Below, one piece after another: positions 34,359 to 44,921 of a stretch of 64,000 nt of DNA. The stretch comes from Fen731 sp964481885. Its GTDB lineage: Bacteria; Actinomycetota; Humimicrobiia; Humimicrobiales; Humimicrobiaceae. The DNA is taken from the NCBI GenBank assembly GCA_964481885.1, contig CAYZUS010000003.1:42058-106057 (forward strand). Direction: 5' to 3'. Within the stretch, counting starts at the first letter, position 1, and each line of letters begins with the position of its first letter. A program made the translations under genes and the position numbers. The notes beneath the pieces are model-generated. The model had not been told where the DNA came from, searched no databases, and saw only the letters and a program-made list of their open reading frames with translations.

Positions 34359-34726
34359 TAGCTTAACTTCTTATCCATCTGTTACTATTCTAACCAGTTA
34401 CCCACTTTATTAAAGTAAACGCTGCATATTAGAATTAACTTAAATTATCCGCATACTTGCAATACTCCATTTTATTGTATGGCTTAAGTCAAGGGAGCGT
34501 CCAACTCATTTTACATCAGTTAACAATAAATAAATAAAAATTTCAAAACTCAATTCCGGAAAGGACGAAATAGTATATGACACTCTTGTTATGCCTCCGT
34601 CAAGTATTCCATCAAATCTTTCCACTGATTCCAGGTCAAATCCTTAGTCTGACCCCCTGCCAAATCTTTCATCTGATCCTATGTTAAATCCTCCATATGA
34701 TCCTATGTTAAATCCTCCATCAAGTC
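34359..34726. repeat. Intergenic region with 24-bp minisatellite (34602-34721)
   Basis: Five 24-bp units start at 34602, 34626, 34650, 34674 and 34698. The last two differ only at the final base (tgatcctatgttaaatcctc + cata/catc), and the earlier ones are degenerate. The array begins just downstream of the MacB-like permease stop. On the minus strand one frame would read GGFNIGS-type octapeptides but has stops. The remaining ~240 bp holds no visible gene; it must contain the response-regulator promoter if the exporter operon terminates here. Confidence 0.85.
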
Positions 34727-35986
34727 CTACTCATATCTTAACGATTCAATTGGCTTTAATCTTGCTGCTCTCATTGCAGGAAATATCCCAAAAATCAGGC
34801 CAATGGCTGTTGAAAAAGAAAGCGCAAGTATTATAGGTGTTGCAGTTATCAAAGAACTCATGCTGCCGAATGTTTTTAACAGCCAGGAGATAAGGTATGC
34901 AAACCCCACTCCTATCAGGCCGCCCGACAAGCTTAATATTATGCTCTCAGTCAAAAACTGAATAAGAATATCCCTGTTTTTTGCTCCTATGGCTTTTCTG
35001 ATCCCGATTTCCCTGGTGCGCTCGGTAACGGAGACAAACATTATATTCATTATACCGATACCGCCAACAAGCAATGAAATTGCTGCTATTCCTGCAAGTG
35101 TAAATGAAAGAATATTAGTAATGGAGCTGGCAGTCTCCAGAAATTGTGTCGGACTGCTGATTTGAAAATCATTGGGTTCAGAAGGATATATCTTGTGCTG
35201 CATCCTCAAAATGCCTTTAGCTTCAGCTATAGCGTCATCAAGCTGATTTTCATCTTTTAGTTTTGCCATAATGCTGTCTATCTCCCCGGTACCCCCAAAT
35301 AACTTGTTATGGGCAGTTGTTATGGGTATATATACTGTCTCGTCAGGGCTTGAACCGAAACCTGAAGTTCCCACTGTCTCAAGTAATCCGACTACTGTGA
35401 AGTTTTTGCCATCTATTTTGATTACCTCTCCAACCGGGTCTATTTTACCAAAATAATCATCAGCAATCGTACTTCCAATAACTGCAACGTTCGAAAGATT
35501 TGATACGTCACTCGCAGTAATAAAGCTCCCTTCTGCCATTTTATACCCCTGTACCCCAAGGTAGTCCTCAGTTGTACCGGTAACAGAAGCATCTCCGCTC
35601 CAACTCATATATGCAATTGTTGAGTTTCTGCCCTGCAGAACAGGTGCAATTTCATTTAAAAGAGTGGCTTCATTTTTTAAAGCATCAACATCTCCAAAAT
35701 ACAGTTCCCCCTCGACAACATCCTCTTCTGCCTGGTCTCCCCTCAGTTCACTCATCATGCCGCCTCCGCCGCCGGGCATGCCTCTTCCAGTTGAAATGGT
35801 TATAATGTTTGTGCCCATGCTCTGTAAATTCGCAGTTATGGAAGCCTCGGCTCCTGCGCCAACAGACATAACAGCTACTACGGATCCGACTCCGATGATA
35901 ATTCCAAGCATTGTCAAAAAGGTTCTTAGCTTGTTTGAATTTATTGATTTGAAAGCAACCTTTAAATTTTCAAATATCCTCTTCAT
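34727..35986 (-). CDS. MacB/YknZ-like FtsX-type ABC permease
   Basis: This 419-residue permease has an N-terminal helix (LRTFLTMLGIIIGVGSVVAVMSVGAGAEA), a ~230-residue extracellular MacB-core domain, and three C-terminal helices with VTERTREIGIRKAIGA, the family signature. A Gly/Met-rich loop (GRGMPGGGGGMM) is in the core. It overlaps the ATPase gene by 17 bp. It would move peptides or antibiotics using mechanical coupling rather than direct transport. Confidence 0.92.
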   Translation of the reverse strand: MKRIFENLKVAFKSINSNKLRTFLTMLGIIIGVGSVVAVMSVGAGAEASITANLQSMGTNIITISTGRGMPGGGGGMMSELRGDQAEEDVVEGELYFGDVDALKNEATLLNEIAPVLQGRNSTIAYMSWSGDASVTGTTEDYLGVQGYKMAEGSFITASDVSNLSNVAVIGSTIADDYFGKIDPVGEVIKIDGKNFTVVGLLETVGTSGFGSSPDETVYIPITTAHNKLFGGTGEIDSIMAKLKDENQLDDAIAEAKGILRMQHKIYPSEPNDFQISSPTQFLETASSITNILSFTLAGIAAISLLVGGIGIMNIMFVSVTERTREIGIRKAIGAKNRDILIQFLTESIILSLSGGLIGVGFAYLISWLLKTFGSMSSLITATPIILALSFSTAIGLIFGIFPAMRAARLKPIESLRYE

Positions 35987-36758
35987 AATTATTATTCTCC
36001 TCTAATTTACTTATCCTGTCTTCCAGTGTCGGCATATTTTTTAAGGTTTCTTTTGCAGAAATCGGTTCCTTTATTTTTTCCTGGCCGGTAATAATGCCGT
36101 CTCTTAAATATACGATCCTGTTTGTATGCTTTGCTATATCCATCTCATGGGTCACAAGAATAATGGTTTTTCCCTGCATATTTAAATTCTGGAAAATAGC
36201 CATTATTTCTTCTCCGGTTCTTGAATCAAGGTTTCCAGTGGGTTCATCTGCAAGTATTATCGAAGGGCCGTTAATAAGTGCCCTGGCAATTGCCACTCTC
36301 TGTCTTTCGCCGCCAGACATCTGGCTTGGCCTGTGTTTTTCCCTGCCTTTTAGGCCCACCGCCGTGATTACGTCCATAATCATTTCTCTTCTGGGTTTTG
36401 GCAGTTTCCCCTTTGAATAAATAAGTGGAAGCTCTATATTATCTATGGCATTATACCTTGCAAGCAGGTTGAAGGTCTGGAATACAAACCCAACTTTTTT
36501 ATTCCTGATCTCAGCGAGCCTGTTATCATTTAATTTACTGATATCCTGGTTTTCCAGTGAATAATTACCTTTTGTCGGGGTATCAAGACATCCTATGATA
36601 TTCATAAGCGTTGACTTTCCGGAACCTGAGGGTCCCATTATTGCAACAAACTCACCTTTTATAACATTCAGATTAATTCCGTTTAAAGCATTTACATTGA
36701 AATTATCTACCTTATATGCTTTTGAGATATTTTTTATTTCTATTACTTTTTCACCCAT
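35970..36758 (-). CDS. MacB/LolD-type ABC ATPase
   Basis: This 262-residue ATPase has Walker A GPSGSGKST, Q-loop FQTFNLL, signature MSGGERQRVAIARAL, Walker B IILADEPTGNLDS and H-switch VTHEMD. A C-terminal helix extends ~30 residues past the usual end. It starts 15 bp after the membrane-fusion gene and overlaps the permease. Confidence 0.95.
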   Translation of the reverse strand: MGEKVIEIKNISKAYKVDNFNVNALNGINLNVIKGEFVAIMGPSGSGKSTLMNIIGCLDTPTKGNYSLENQDISKLNDNRLAEIRNKKVGFVFQTFNLLARYNAIDNIELPLIYSKGKLPKPRREMIMDVITAVGLKGREKHRPSQMSGGERQRVAIARALINGPSIILADEPTGNLDSRTGEEIMAIFQNLNMQGKTIILVTHEMDIAKHTNRIVYLRDGIITGQEKIKEPISAKETLKNMPTLEDRISKLEENNNYEEDI

Positions 36759-36773
36759 TTTTAATTATCTCTC

Positions 36774-38548
36774 CTATTGTGTTACCTTCGAAGTTACAAT
36801 AATGTCTCCCTCACTGATTCCGGATTTTATCTCAATATTTACATAATCATTAATACCGGTAGTAACTTCTACCTTGTCAATTGTCTGAGTNNNNNNNNNN
36901 NNNNNNNNNNNNNNNNNNNNNNNNNNNNNNNNNNNNNNNNNNNNNNNNNNNNNNNNNNNNNNNNNNNNNNNNNNNNNNNNNNNNNNNNNNTATTTACATA
37001 ATCATTAATACCGGTAGTAACTTCTACCTTGTCAATTGTCTGAGTCTGTTCGCCTTTGGCAGATGCAGCTGCCTGGTTTGTCTGATTACGAAGATTTGAC
37101 CGGGTACCCTGGTCCGTCTGGCTGGCCTGGGTTGTCTGGTCCGTCTGGTTTCCCTGATTTGCAGCGTCTGGGCCAATGCCCTGATCTGCCTGGCTGCCTT
37201 GGGTTGTTTGGCTTCCCCCTGCTGTCTGGCCTGTTCTTAATACATCAACGTAGCTTTTGCCATTTTCCTTGTAAACCGACTGAAGCGGGACATAAAGAAC
37301 ATTTTCAGCGTTTGCAGTAATTATGGATATATTGGCTGAAAGCCCGTAAAAAAGCTCAATATCCCCAACATCCTTAAAACCTATCAGCACCTCATAAGTA
37401 ACTATGCCATTTGTATTTGTGGAAACCGGGTTGATTTTTTCAAGAGTCCCGGTCAGTTCAATATCTGAATAGGCATCCAATGAAATAATCACTTCATTTC
37501 CAACTTTAACTTTCGGAATATCATTTTCACTTACAGTTGCTTTTAAAATATATTCATTACTTAATATTGAAATACCGGTGCCACCCTGGCCAGCCTTTTG
37601 GCCCACTTTATATGCTGTAGAACTGATAATGCCGTCGTAAGCTGCTATAATTTTATAATCTTCCAGATTCGCCTTTGCATCTTCAATATCCACTTTGGCA
37701 TTCTCAATGCTTCGTTCAGCCTGATTGTATTTCAGCTCTGCATCTTTTATGTTTAAATTTGCAAGCTTGATCTGTACTTCGGCTGCCTGCAGTGAAGAGA
37801 GATTGCTCCAGTAAGTCGATGCCTGTTCGAGTTGAGATTTTTCATAGTTTATTGAAGCCTGCTCAGCAGAAGCGTCGCCTGACGCCTGGGTGGAGTCAAG
37901 CTTGTTTTGCGCGGAATCTATGGCGTCTGTTGAAGAAGCCTTTGTAATTGCTTCAGAAGTAGCTTTTTCGAGAGCGGCGGCAGCACTTTCGTAAGCCAGA
38001 TCCGAACTTATATTTGCGCTTTCCAATGACACCAAAGCTCCATCAACAGATTCCTGTGATTTTTGAGCATTTAAATCTGCCTGCTGAACGGCTATATGAT
38101 TAGCATCTAGTGCTTTTTGATAATTAATCCTTGAAGTTGCAAGTGAACTCTTTGAAGTGGCCAGGCTGTCCTCTGCGGTCAGCAGGCTGTCTTCAAGGTC
38201 ATCGATTATAGCAACGCCATCAGAATTATCAAGCGCAGCCAGAATATCTCCCTTTTTAAAGCCGTCCCCCTGTTCAAGGGCTGAGATTACTTTTCCGGTA
38301 ACCTCAAATGTGTAGGTATTAGTAGTTTTTACATCAACAGAACCGGTTGTGGATGCTTCCTGCAAGATATTGCCCCTGACAACTGTGTAAGTCTGCATCC
38401 CCTGATCCTGCGCAGCAGTTTGATTGTTAATGCTTGAAAAAGGCCCCGGCAATCCCGTACATGCCGTTAAAACAATCAGGGCCGCAAGAGAAAGAACTGC
38501 CGGCAGCACTTTTAAAACTGTTTTTGGAAATCTACTTTTTGGACTCAT
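36774..38548 (-). CDS. Membrane-fusion (HlyD/YknX-like) lipoprotein of the exporter
   Basis: The gene crosses a false gap. When it is collapsed the frame is continuous, 539 residues, ending at TAG 36774. A lipobox LTAC after an N-terminal helix anchors it outside the membrane. A split biotinyl-lipoyl-like domain flanks long coiled-coil helices (about 110-270), followed by a beta-barrel domain and a Gln/Thr/Asn-rich low-complexity linker (about 415-485). The ATG at 38548 has AAAGGGA 7 nt upstream and is preferred over 38602. It is the first gene of the exporter operon. Confidence 0.88.
36836..37045. other. False assembly gap 3 (55-bp repeat, 100 N, same 55 bp)
   Basis: Bases 36836-36890 and 36991-37045 are identical around 100 N (36891-36990). 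Collapsing them joins the membrane-fusion protein to its natural C-terminus (IEIKSGISEGDIIVTSK). Confidence 0.93.
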
Positions 38549-38893
38549 ATTTATCCCTTTCACTTTTTTTACATATACCCTGTAATCTCTTATAACTGGC
38601 ATTATATATAAAGAAAATGAAGAAATTCTGGAGATGGAATTATTTTAACTTTCTTAGATGTTTAGGTGATTTAAATATTTCCTGGTGAATAAATCGACTT
38701 TTTGTGAGTTATTTGGTCAGATTAAGCTTAGCCTTTTCAAATGAGCTTCTTATTTTCAATTAAGCCTATTATTTTCACAAGTTAAATCTTTTTGCAGGTT
38801 GTTAACCAGGAACTAAATAAATATTTGCAGAGCAATTGAAAAACTTTAAATTTTTTTAAAGTTTTAATTCAGTTTCAATTTGTGTTTTTTAAA
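38549..38893. other. AT-rich spacer upstream of the exporter operon
   Basis: This spacer of about 345 bp holds the exporter's ribosome binding site and presumably its promoter. I see no ORF, tRNA or strong hairpin. Confidence 0.4.
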
Positions 38894-40357
38894 TCAAAAC
38901 TGGAATTTTCCGAGCATGAAAACTGTAAGGCAGGCATCTACAACACCTGCATCATAAAGAACATTCCTGCCTGCTTTAATAGCCTCTAAAGCTTTATCAA
39001 TGCCAAGAGCCGACCGGTAAGGCCTGCGAGAGACCATTGCTTCAATTACATCAGCGACAGCAATTACTTTTGCTTCAAGCATAATTTGATTTTCCTTTAA
39101 GGAGCTGGGGTAACCGGAACCATCCAGCCTCTCATGATGCTGTATCACCATATCTTCAACCGGATAACCAAAGTCAATTTCTTTTATAATATCATTTCCT
39201 GCCTGCGAATGAGTTTTAATCAATTCAAATTCCAGTTCAGTGAGAGTAGTTGGTTTGGACAGTATCGCTGAAGGAATCATTATCTTGCCCAAGTCGTGTA
39301 CAATTGCTGCAATGGAAATTGCATTTATTATCTCTGGGCCAAGGTCCATTTCCTCTGCAATAGCCAGTGACAACTTTTTTACGCCAATCTGGTGTCCGGA
39401 AGTATACGGATCCTTGGACTCCACTATGGAAGAAAGGGCGTTAATTGTGTTATCAAGTGTTTTTTGGAGCTTTTCCAAGCTCAGGTTTACTTTTCCTTCA
39501 CTTATCTGCAAAGCCTCCAGGGACTTTTTCTGATTTGTATTATCAATACATATCCCTGACATCCGTGCTGCTTTGCCATGTTTGTCATACACAGTATTCC
39601 CGTATGTATTGATCCAACGTACTTCTCCAGAAGGCAGTATTACCCTGTATTCATTATATAGAGGCTTGCGCTCTTTTATGGATTCATTTATTTTTTCTTC
39701 TGATGTTTGCCTGTCTTCAGGATGAAGTACTTTGCGCCAGATATCAAAAGTTGAGGTATTCTTTTCCGGGTCAAGTCCAAAAAGATTGTATAACTCCTTT
39801 GACCAGGTTAGTTTTCCGGTATTCATATCCCAGTCCCACAAACCTGCCCCTGCCGCCTTCTGTGCAAACTGCAATCGCTCCTTTGCCAGGCTCAGTTCCT
39901 CCTGGGCGTGTACCCTGGCGGTAACATCGTCATATATGGCCACTATCTCACCTGTCGGGATTTTATAAACATAATTCTCCCGCCAGCCTGAAATTCTGTT
40001 ATCCTTGTAAAAAGAGGAGGTATGGTGTTCGGAAATTCCGGTTCTGAATACTCTTTGAAAAACTTCAAGTAATCCGATATCTTTTACAGACGGAAAAACC
40101 CAGCTGACTCTCTCCCCAAGTATATCCTGTTTTTTTATCTTCTCGGTTATTTCCGCGGATCTGTTGAAATCAGCAATTATAAAATCTTCCCCATCGTCAA
40201 CTGCTATATATACAGCCACGCAGTTTTGCATATGGTCAAACAGTTCTCTGTATTTAGCTTCATAACTTTCTTTATTTCCGGCATTTCTTTTAAAAACATT
40301 AATTTCTGTGACATCAGCCGGAAAGGATTTTTTACTTTTTCTTGTAGAATCTTTCAT
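38894..40357 (-). CDS. PAS-PAS-HD-GYP phosphodiesterase-like protein
   Basis: This 487-residue soluble signalling protein has two PAS domains (about 30-150 and 155-280, the second with a PAC motif GEVRWINTYGN). They are followed by an HD-GYP domain with HDLGKI, a THSQAG block and HHERLDGSGYP. HD-GYP proteins hydrolyse cyclic di-GMP. The metal-binding His and Asp residues appear present. No GGDEF domain is fused. It may sense redox or a ligand and lower c-di-GMP. Confidence 0.9.
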   Translation of the reverse strand: MKDSTRKSKKSFPADVTEINVFKRNAGNKESYEAKYRELFDHMQNCVAVYIAVDDGEDFIIADFNRSAEITEKIKKQDILGERVSWVFPSVKDIGLLEVFQRVFRTGISEHHTSSFYKDNRISGWRENYVYKIPTGEIVAIYDDVTARVHAQEELSLAKERLQFAQKAAGAGLWDWDMNTGKLTWSKELYNLFGLDPEKNTSTFDIWRKVLHPEDRQTSEEKINESIKERKPLYNEYRVILPSGEVRWINTYGNTVYDKHGKAARMSGICIDNTNQKKSLEALQISEGKVNLSLEKLQKTLDNTINALSSIVESKDPYTSGHQIGVKKLSLAIAEEMDLGPEIINAISIAAIVHDLGKIMIPSAILSKPTTLTELEFELIKTHSQAGNDIIKEIDFGYPVEDMVIQHHERLDGSGYPSSLKENQIMLEAKVIAVADVIEAMVSRRPYRSALGIDKALEAIKAGRNVLYDAGVVDACLTVFMLGKFQF

Positions 40358-40774
40358 TTATCTGCCCTGCTTCCAAACCCAATATGAAAATTTGGGATAA
40401 TAAAGCTCCTAAGCAAACATGAACATCATATATAAAATCAGCCCAAGTTTATTATTTATATACTCAGTACTGTTTTGGTATAAACATTATACTTTTTATT
40501 AAGGCTTTATACAAATAATCAGTTGAAATTAAATTATCTAAAGAAAACGCTTGAAATGGGAATCATACAGCAAATAAAAAACCTTAGGCATATACCAATA
40601 CTTAATATTCCTGTTGTATTGATCCGGATACTTAAATTAGGCAACAAATCTGTTTCGCTAAGATTATTAGATTAGGCAATAAGATAATCATGCTTTTATC
40701 CAGATGTGGAATTTATGGTTCTTATAAGTCATTTTTTTGCAGCAATTTTTTTATTGTATTCCCCTGATTTAGAG
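40358..40774. other. AT-rich intergenic region
   Basis: This 417-bp spacer lies upstream of the HD-GYP gene (minus). A direct repeat of the form ttaggcaa(c/t)aa occurs near 40637 and 40672. No gene, tRNA or terminator is apparent. Confidence 0.4.
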
Positions 40775-41974
40775 CTATCCTACATAAATCATAAGCCCTT
40801 TAAGATACTCTCCCTCCGGATGGTATATACTGAAAGGATGATCGGCTGGCTGGCTGAATTGGTGCAGGATTTTCAGGTTTCTCTTTAATTCGAGCGCAGA
40901 ATAAAAAACAGCTTTTTTGAAATCCTCTCTTGATACCAGCTGTGAACACGAGAATGTAAACAGAATGCCTCCCGGGCGGATCTTTTTTAAAGCTATCCTG
41001 TTGAGCTTTTCATAGCCTCTCATGCCCTGCTGAAAGGAATCCTGGTGCTTTACAAAAGCAGGAGGATCCAAAATTATTATGTCATAAATATCCCCGTTGT
41101 TATGGAAAAACCTGAAAACATCTTCGCAATAAGACAAATGGTTTACATTATTCTTAAAATTAAGCTCAATATTCTGCTTTTCCAATTCGACTGACCTTGC
41201 AGAGCTTTCAACGCTGCATACTGATTTTGCATTGCCCCGCAATGCATACACGGAAAATCCCCCGGTGTAGGAGAATGTGTTTAGGACATTTTTATTTTCG
41301 CAACAACTGCCAAGGAGGCTCCTGCTGTCACGCTGGTCCAAAAACATTCCTGTTTTCTGTCCGCCCTCTACATCAACAACAAATTTGTTATTGTTTTCAA
41401 TTATTACAAGTTCCCGGCCTTTATATTCACCACCTGATGCAAATCCGTCATTTTTATCAGGCTCGACTTTGAAAGGAACTGTCTGGCTACTTTTGTTATA
41501 TACCGATTTAAGGCTTAAACCAAATACTTCAGCAACTACCTCAGCAAGCAGTTCCTTAAAGAGATCGAGCAGAAAAAACATTCCTGCAGAATGGGCCTGA
41601 AACACAAGATGTCCGTCATAATAATCGATTACAAGACCCGGCAATCCGTCACCCTCTGCATTAACAAGCCTGAAAGCAGTAGTGGCATCTGATGGAAAAC
41701 CAAGCTCTTTTCTTAATATCGCAGCTTTAAGAAGACAGGTTTTCCAGAATTGCCTTGAGGCTTCTGTCCTTTCGAAAGAAAAAATTCGCACAGCAATTGA
41801 AGTTGGCTGATAATGGCCAGTGGCAAGGTAATTGTCCTGGGAGTCAAACACCTCTACCGTGTCGCCTTCTTTCAGGCCACTATCTGTATAGTCGATAGCG
41901 CCTGAAAATACCCAGGGATGACACCTCAGCAGGGATTTCTCTTTACTTTTTTTCAGCTTTATTTTTCCAAACAT
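40775..41974 (-). CDS. RlmI-like rRNA (cytosine-C5) methyltransferase
   Basis: This 399-residue protein has an N-terminal PUA domain (LLRCHPWVFSGAI), a central EEHxxD-like region, and a Rossmann methyltransferase domain with LNTFSYTGGFSVYA (SAM site), ILDPPAF (motif IV) and TFSCSQLV (catalytic Cys). It matches the RlmI/YccW family that methylates 23S rRNA. Substrate position is inferred from the family only. Confidence 0.9.
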   Translation of the reverse strand: MFGKIKLKKSKEKSLLRCHPWVFSGAIDYTDSGLKEGDTVEVFDSQDNYLATGHYQPTSIAVRIFSFERTEASRQFWKTCLLKAAILRKELGFPSDATTAFRLVNAEGDGLPGLVIDYYDGHLVFQAHSAGMFFLLDLFKELLAEVVAEVFGLSLKSVYNKSSQTVPFKVEPDKNDGFASGGEYKGRELVIIENNNKFVVDVEGGQKTGMFLDQRDSRSLLGSCCENKNVLNTFSYTGGFSVYALRGNAKSVCSVESSARSVELEKQNIELNFKNNVNHLSYCEDVFRFFHNNGDIYDIIILDPPAFVKHQDSFQQGMRGYEKLNRIALKKIRPGGILFTFSCSQLVSREDFKKAVFYSALELKRNLKILHQFSQPADHPFSIYHPEGEYLKGLMIYVG

Positions 41975-42188
41975 ATTGTCTTAATTTTAACACATATTAG
42001 TGTTCCCGGCATTAAAATGATTCTCTTAAAGTAAAGGGATTTTTAAAACCTGAGATAATGTAAAAATGTTTGAATTTTAAGACTTTGCAATTAACAAAGT
42101 TGGATTTGTAAATTTATTTTTTAAATATCCTGCGGTTACGACTTTGGAATGTCAGATAACAATTAATTTTTAAAGTTCATTCAAGCTC

Positions 42189-42222
42189 AAAAACGGGACT
42201 TCTTTCCAGAAATCCCGTTTTT
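42189..42222. terminator. Bidirectional-type intrinsic terminator
   Basis: AAAAACGGGA (42189-42198) and TCCCGTTTTT (42213-42222) form 10 perfect pairs with T-tracts on either strand. It lies after the minus-strand membrane protein gene. The surrounding 41975-42319 spacer shows nothing else. Confidence 0.85.
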
Positions 42223-42319
42223 AAGTTAGAGTTTTTGGGTAAAAGCTCCTGTTAAATGTAAGTTATTCAGTAATGGCCCCGGCTACCTACTTACTTTACA
42301 TAATTTTTGTTTTTTTTAA

Positions 42320-42838
42320 TTATGTAATTTCTTCAGACTTTACTTCACTTTTTTCTTCAGCTGTTATGGTAATTTTCTCTGCAGCTGCTTGTGAAGTTGC
42401 AGAAGCCCCGGTTGTAGAAGTTCCAGCTGCGGCCGCTGTTTCGGCAGTCTCGGGCTCATCCATTTTGTAGCCCAGATATCTTTTTGCTATCGGATCATTT
42501 ATTCTTTTCCACAATATTGCTCCAAATATTGTCCCAACCGGGAACAATACAACCATTGATACTACAAGTCCTGCCCTTCCAACGGGTACTGCCCAGCTTT
42601 TTCTCATGTGAAAACCTACCAGCGATGCAACATATAATGCCGCAAATATCCAAATAGAGTTTACACCAGGAAAGCCGATTGAGACCGGTCCCAAATTTAT
42701 CCCTTTTGTCAACAAGTCAATGGAATTTTGGGAAAGTATCCCGATACCGCCAATAACTGCCAGCACCCAGAAGTAAATCGTTGGCCCCTCCAGGACTTTT
42801 TTACCTTCTGCTAATTGTTCTTTTGTTAAGTCTGTCAT
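42320..42838 (-). CDS. Membrane protein of unknown function with Ala/Thr/Glu-rich tail
   Basis: I do not recognise this 172-residue protein. It has three to four hydrophobic helices between residues ~20 and 115 and a C-terminal low-complexity, Ala/Thr then Glu/Lys-rich cytoplasmic or surface tail (about 128-172). A good ribosome binding site (GGAGAAG) precedes the ATG. It stands alone with a strong terminator behind it. Confidence 0.7.
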   Translation of the reverse strand: MTDLTKEQLAEGKKVLEGPTIYFWVLAVIGGIGILSQNSIDLLTKGINLGPVSIGFPGVNSIWIFAALYVASLVGFHMRKSWAVPVGRAGLVVSMVVLFPVGTIFGAILWKRINDPIAKRYLGYKMDEPETAETAAAAGTSTTGASATSQAAAEKITITAEEKSEVKSEEIT

Positions 42839-43075
42839 TTTTCTTCTCCTTTTCCCTTACTTTTTTAGTTTATTTTTTTCTATTCTTAATTCTTTACTCA
42901 CAGTCGCCCGAGCTTTCCTGGTTTTTAAGCAAAATGATATTTTAGCCTTGTATAATTTATACCTGCCGACCAGGCTTGCTTAAATACTCTTTAAACCAAG
43001 CTGACCCGTACAACATATTCCAATATGCTTAATCCAATACATTTCACCCAATATATTCCACTGGCTTTTGTGTAC

Positions 43076-43843
43076 TTAATTTATGCTCTTTACACTGCCT
43101 CCCCCGGAGATGTCCTGGGACACTGCAGGCTTGCCAACATACTCCACACTGCCAAGGCCGCTCATATTAATATCAAGAGTATCTGAAACATTTACAATCG
43201 CTCTTCCAAGTCCGCTTATGCTCACTTCACAATCTTTGCTTGCAAATTCTTTTGTGCTATAAGAGCCTGCGCCAGAGATATCTATGGATTGTGACTGGGT
43301 CCGGCCAGTCAAATTTACTTTTCCTGCTCCTGAGAGAGCCACCTCAAGCACAGTTGTTGTAAGATTCATGTCAATGCTTCCAGCGCCGCTTGAATCAATC
43401 GAAAGGTCATCAGTAGTAAGATTTTCACAATTTATGCTTCCCACACCGGACATGTTTATCTCTCTAAGGTCTTTTACGCTCAGATAGAAATTTATAGGTT
43501 TGGTTGGTATTATATTGAAAAAATTGTTTTTAAAACCAATCTTTAAACTCTTTCCACCTGAGGAAATTTCCAGCCTTTCGATTACATTGCTTTCGGCTTC
43601 AACCTTCAGGGATTCGGTATCGCCCTGTGTAATTATGATATTTCCAATTCCGCTAAAATTCAGCCTGTCAAAGTCTGAAACCTCGAAATCCTTCGTGGTC
43701 ACTTCGCCGGAACCCTGAATATCCTTGTTATTCAGCCTGATTGTAATGCATGAACTTAAAGACAGCGCGCACAGCAATGCCAGTGTTGCCACTGCTGCTG
43801 TAAACAATATCTTTTTTAAAGTACTGTTTTTGTTTTTTTTCAT
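43076..43843 (-). CDS. DUF2807 (GIN-domain) lipoprotein 1
   Basis: This protein of ~255 residues has a signal peptide ending in LSSC (lipobox) and an extracellular repetitive beta-helix of the DUF2807/GIN type. The pattern of alternating short strands with SGxG turns repeats about every 20 residues. ATG 43843 is chosen because GGAAGGTGAG lies just upstream; a GTG at 43858 would overlap it. It is paralogous to the next upstream gene. Members of the family are surface proteins of unknown function. Confidence 0.8.
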   Translation of the reverse strand: MKKNKNSTLKKILFTAAVATLALLCALSLSSCITIRLNNKDIQGSGEVTTKDFEVSDFDRLNFSGIGNIIITQGDTESLKVEAESNVIERLEISSGGKSLKIGFKNNFFNIIPTKPINFYLSVKDLREINMSGVGSINCENLTTDDLSIDSSGAGSIDMNLTTTVLEVALSGAGKVNLTGRTQSQSIDISGAGSYSTKEFASKDCEVSISGLGRAIVNVSDTLDINMSGLGSVEYVGKPAVSQDISGGGSVKSIN

Positions 43844-44052
43844 CTTCTCACCTTCCACTTATTTTAGATTTTTGTAAAATTGTTCTATAAACTTTTTTAA
43901 AAATTTTTTATAATCCTAAGCCCTGTAATTGCTGCCGGCATAATTATAAATTTTCCCTTTCCTTATAATTGTTTTTAATAAATTGTAATTTATCTTAAAA
44001 CTCTGTCTTTTCATCCCGGCACTTTTTTTATGTTTGCATAATCCTTCTTATT

Positions 44053-44811
44053 TTATTTGCCGGTATTCTTTAACGAACCTCCTGAAGAAATGTTTGAAAC
44101 GATTGCAGGAGTTCCTGAGTATTCCACGCTTGCGCCGCTTGAAATGTTAACATCCAGGTTGTCGCTGACGCTGATCTCTGCACTTGCGCCGCTTGATAAA
44201 TTAATATCTGCATTCTTGCTTGCCAGGTCAGATGCCCTGTATTCAACACCACTTGACAAGTCTGCTTTCTGGCTCTCGACTGTTCCTGATAATTTGAGAG
44301 TTGATCCACTGGAAAGATTTACATCGAGGGAGTTGGCCTTAATTATTATTTCGCCGCTTGCACCACTTGAAATACGAATTTTTAAGTTGTCGGCATTTAT
44401 TTCCTTACTATCGATAACTACTCCGCTTGATGCATCAAGCTCTTTAATATTAACTACGGTTAAGTAAACGTTTATTGGTTCTGTTGAGCTGACGCTTCCT
44501 ATAAGGTTCTTGAATCTTACTGTCAGTTTGCCATTGTTTACCTCAGTGGTAATATTCTGCAAAATATTATCTTCAGCCTCTATCTTAAGATATTCCCTGC
44601 TGCCCTGCTCGAGGTATAAATTCATTCCTGCGCTGATAGCAACCTTGTCAAAACCCGAAACACTGCGCTCTTCTGTAACTACATTGCCCGAACCCCTTAT
44701 TCCTGTTATGCTGATGCAGGATACTGCAGAAAGAACCAGCATAAATGCCACTATAACTACTGCCAGAGTTTTTAAGAGTATTTTTACGTTTCTTTTCATT
44801 TTTCTTTCCAT
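44053..44811 (-). CDS. DUF2807 (GIN-domain) lipoprotein 2
   Basis: This 252-residue (or 248, from ATG 44799) paralogue has lipobox VSC, then GSGNVVTEERSVSGFDKVAISAGMNLYLEQG, a standard GIN start. Repeated SSG turns fill the C-terminal half. It lies between the DUF4097 gene and GIN lipoprotein 1, all on the same strand. Confidence 0.8.
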   Translation of the reverse strand: MERKMKRNVKILLKTLAVVIVAFMLVLSAVSCISITGIRGSGNVVTEERSVSGFDKVAISAGMNLYLEQGSREYLKIEAEDNILQNITTEVNNGKLTVRFKNLIGSVSSTEPINVYLTVVNIKELDASSGVVIDSKEINADNLKIRISSGASGEIIIKANSLDVNLSSGSTLKLSGTVESQKADLSSGVEYRASDLASKNADINLSSGASAEISVSDNLDVNISSGASVEYSGTPAIVSNISSGGSLKNTGK

Positions 44812-44921
44812 TCCTTTCGCTTTTTTTAAGTCTCAAAACAGAATAAATTCGTTGTCCTTTAGTCTGTTTTCCTTTAAAAATGTATCCAAATTTATAATGC
44901 AGATTTAATTTTATATAAGAT

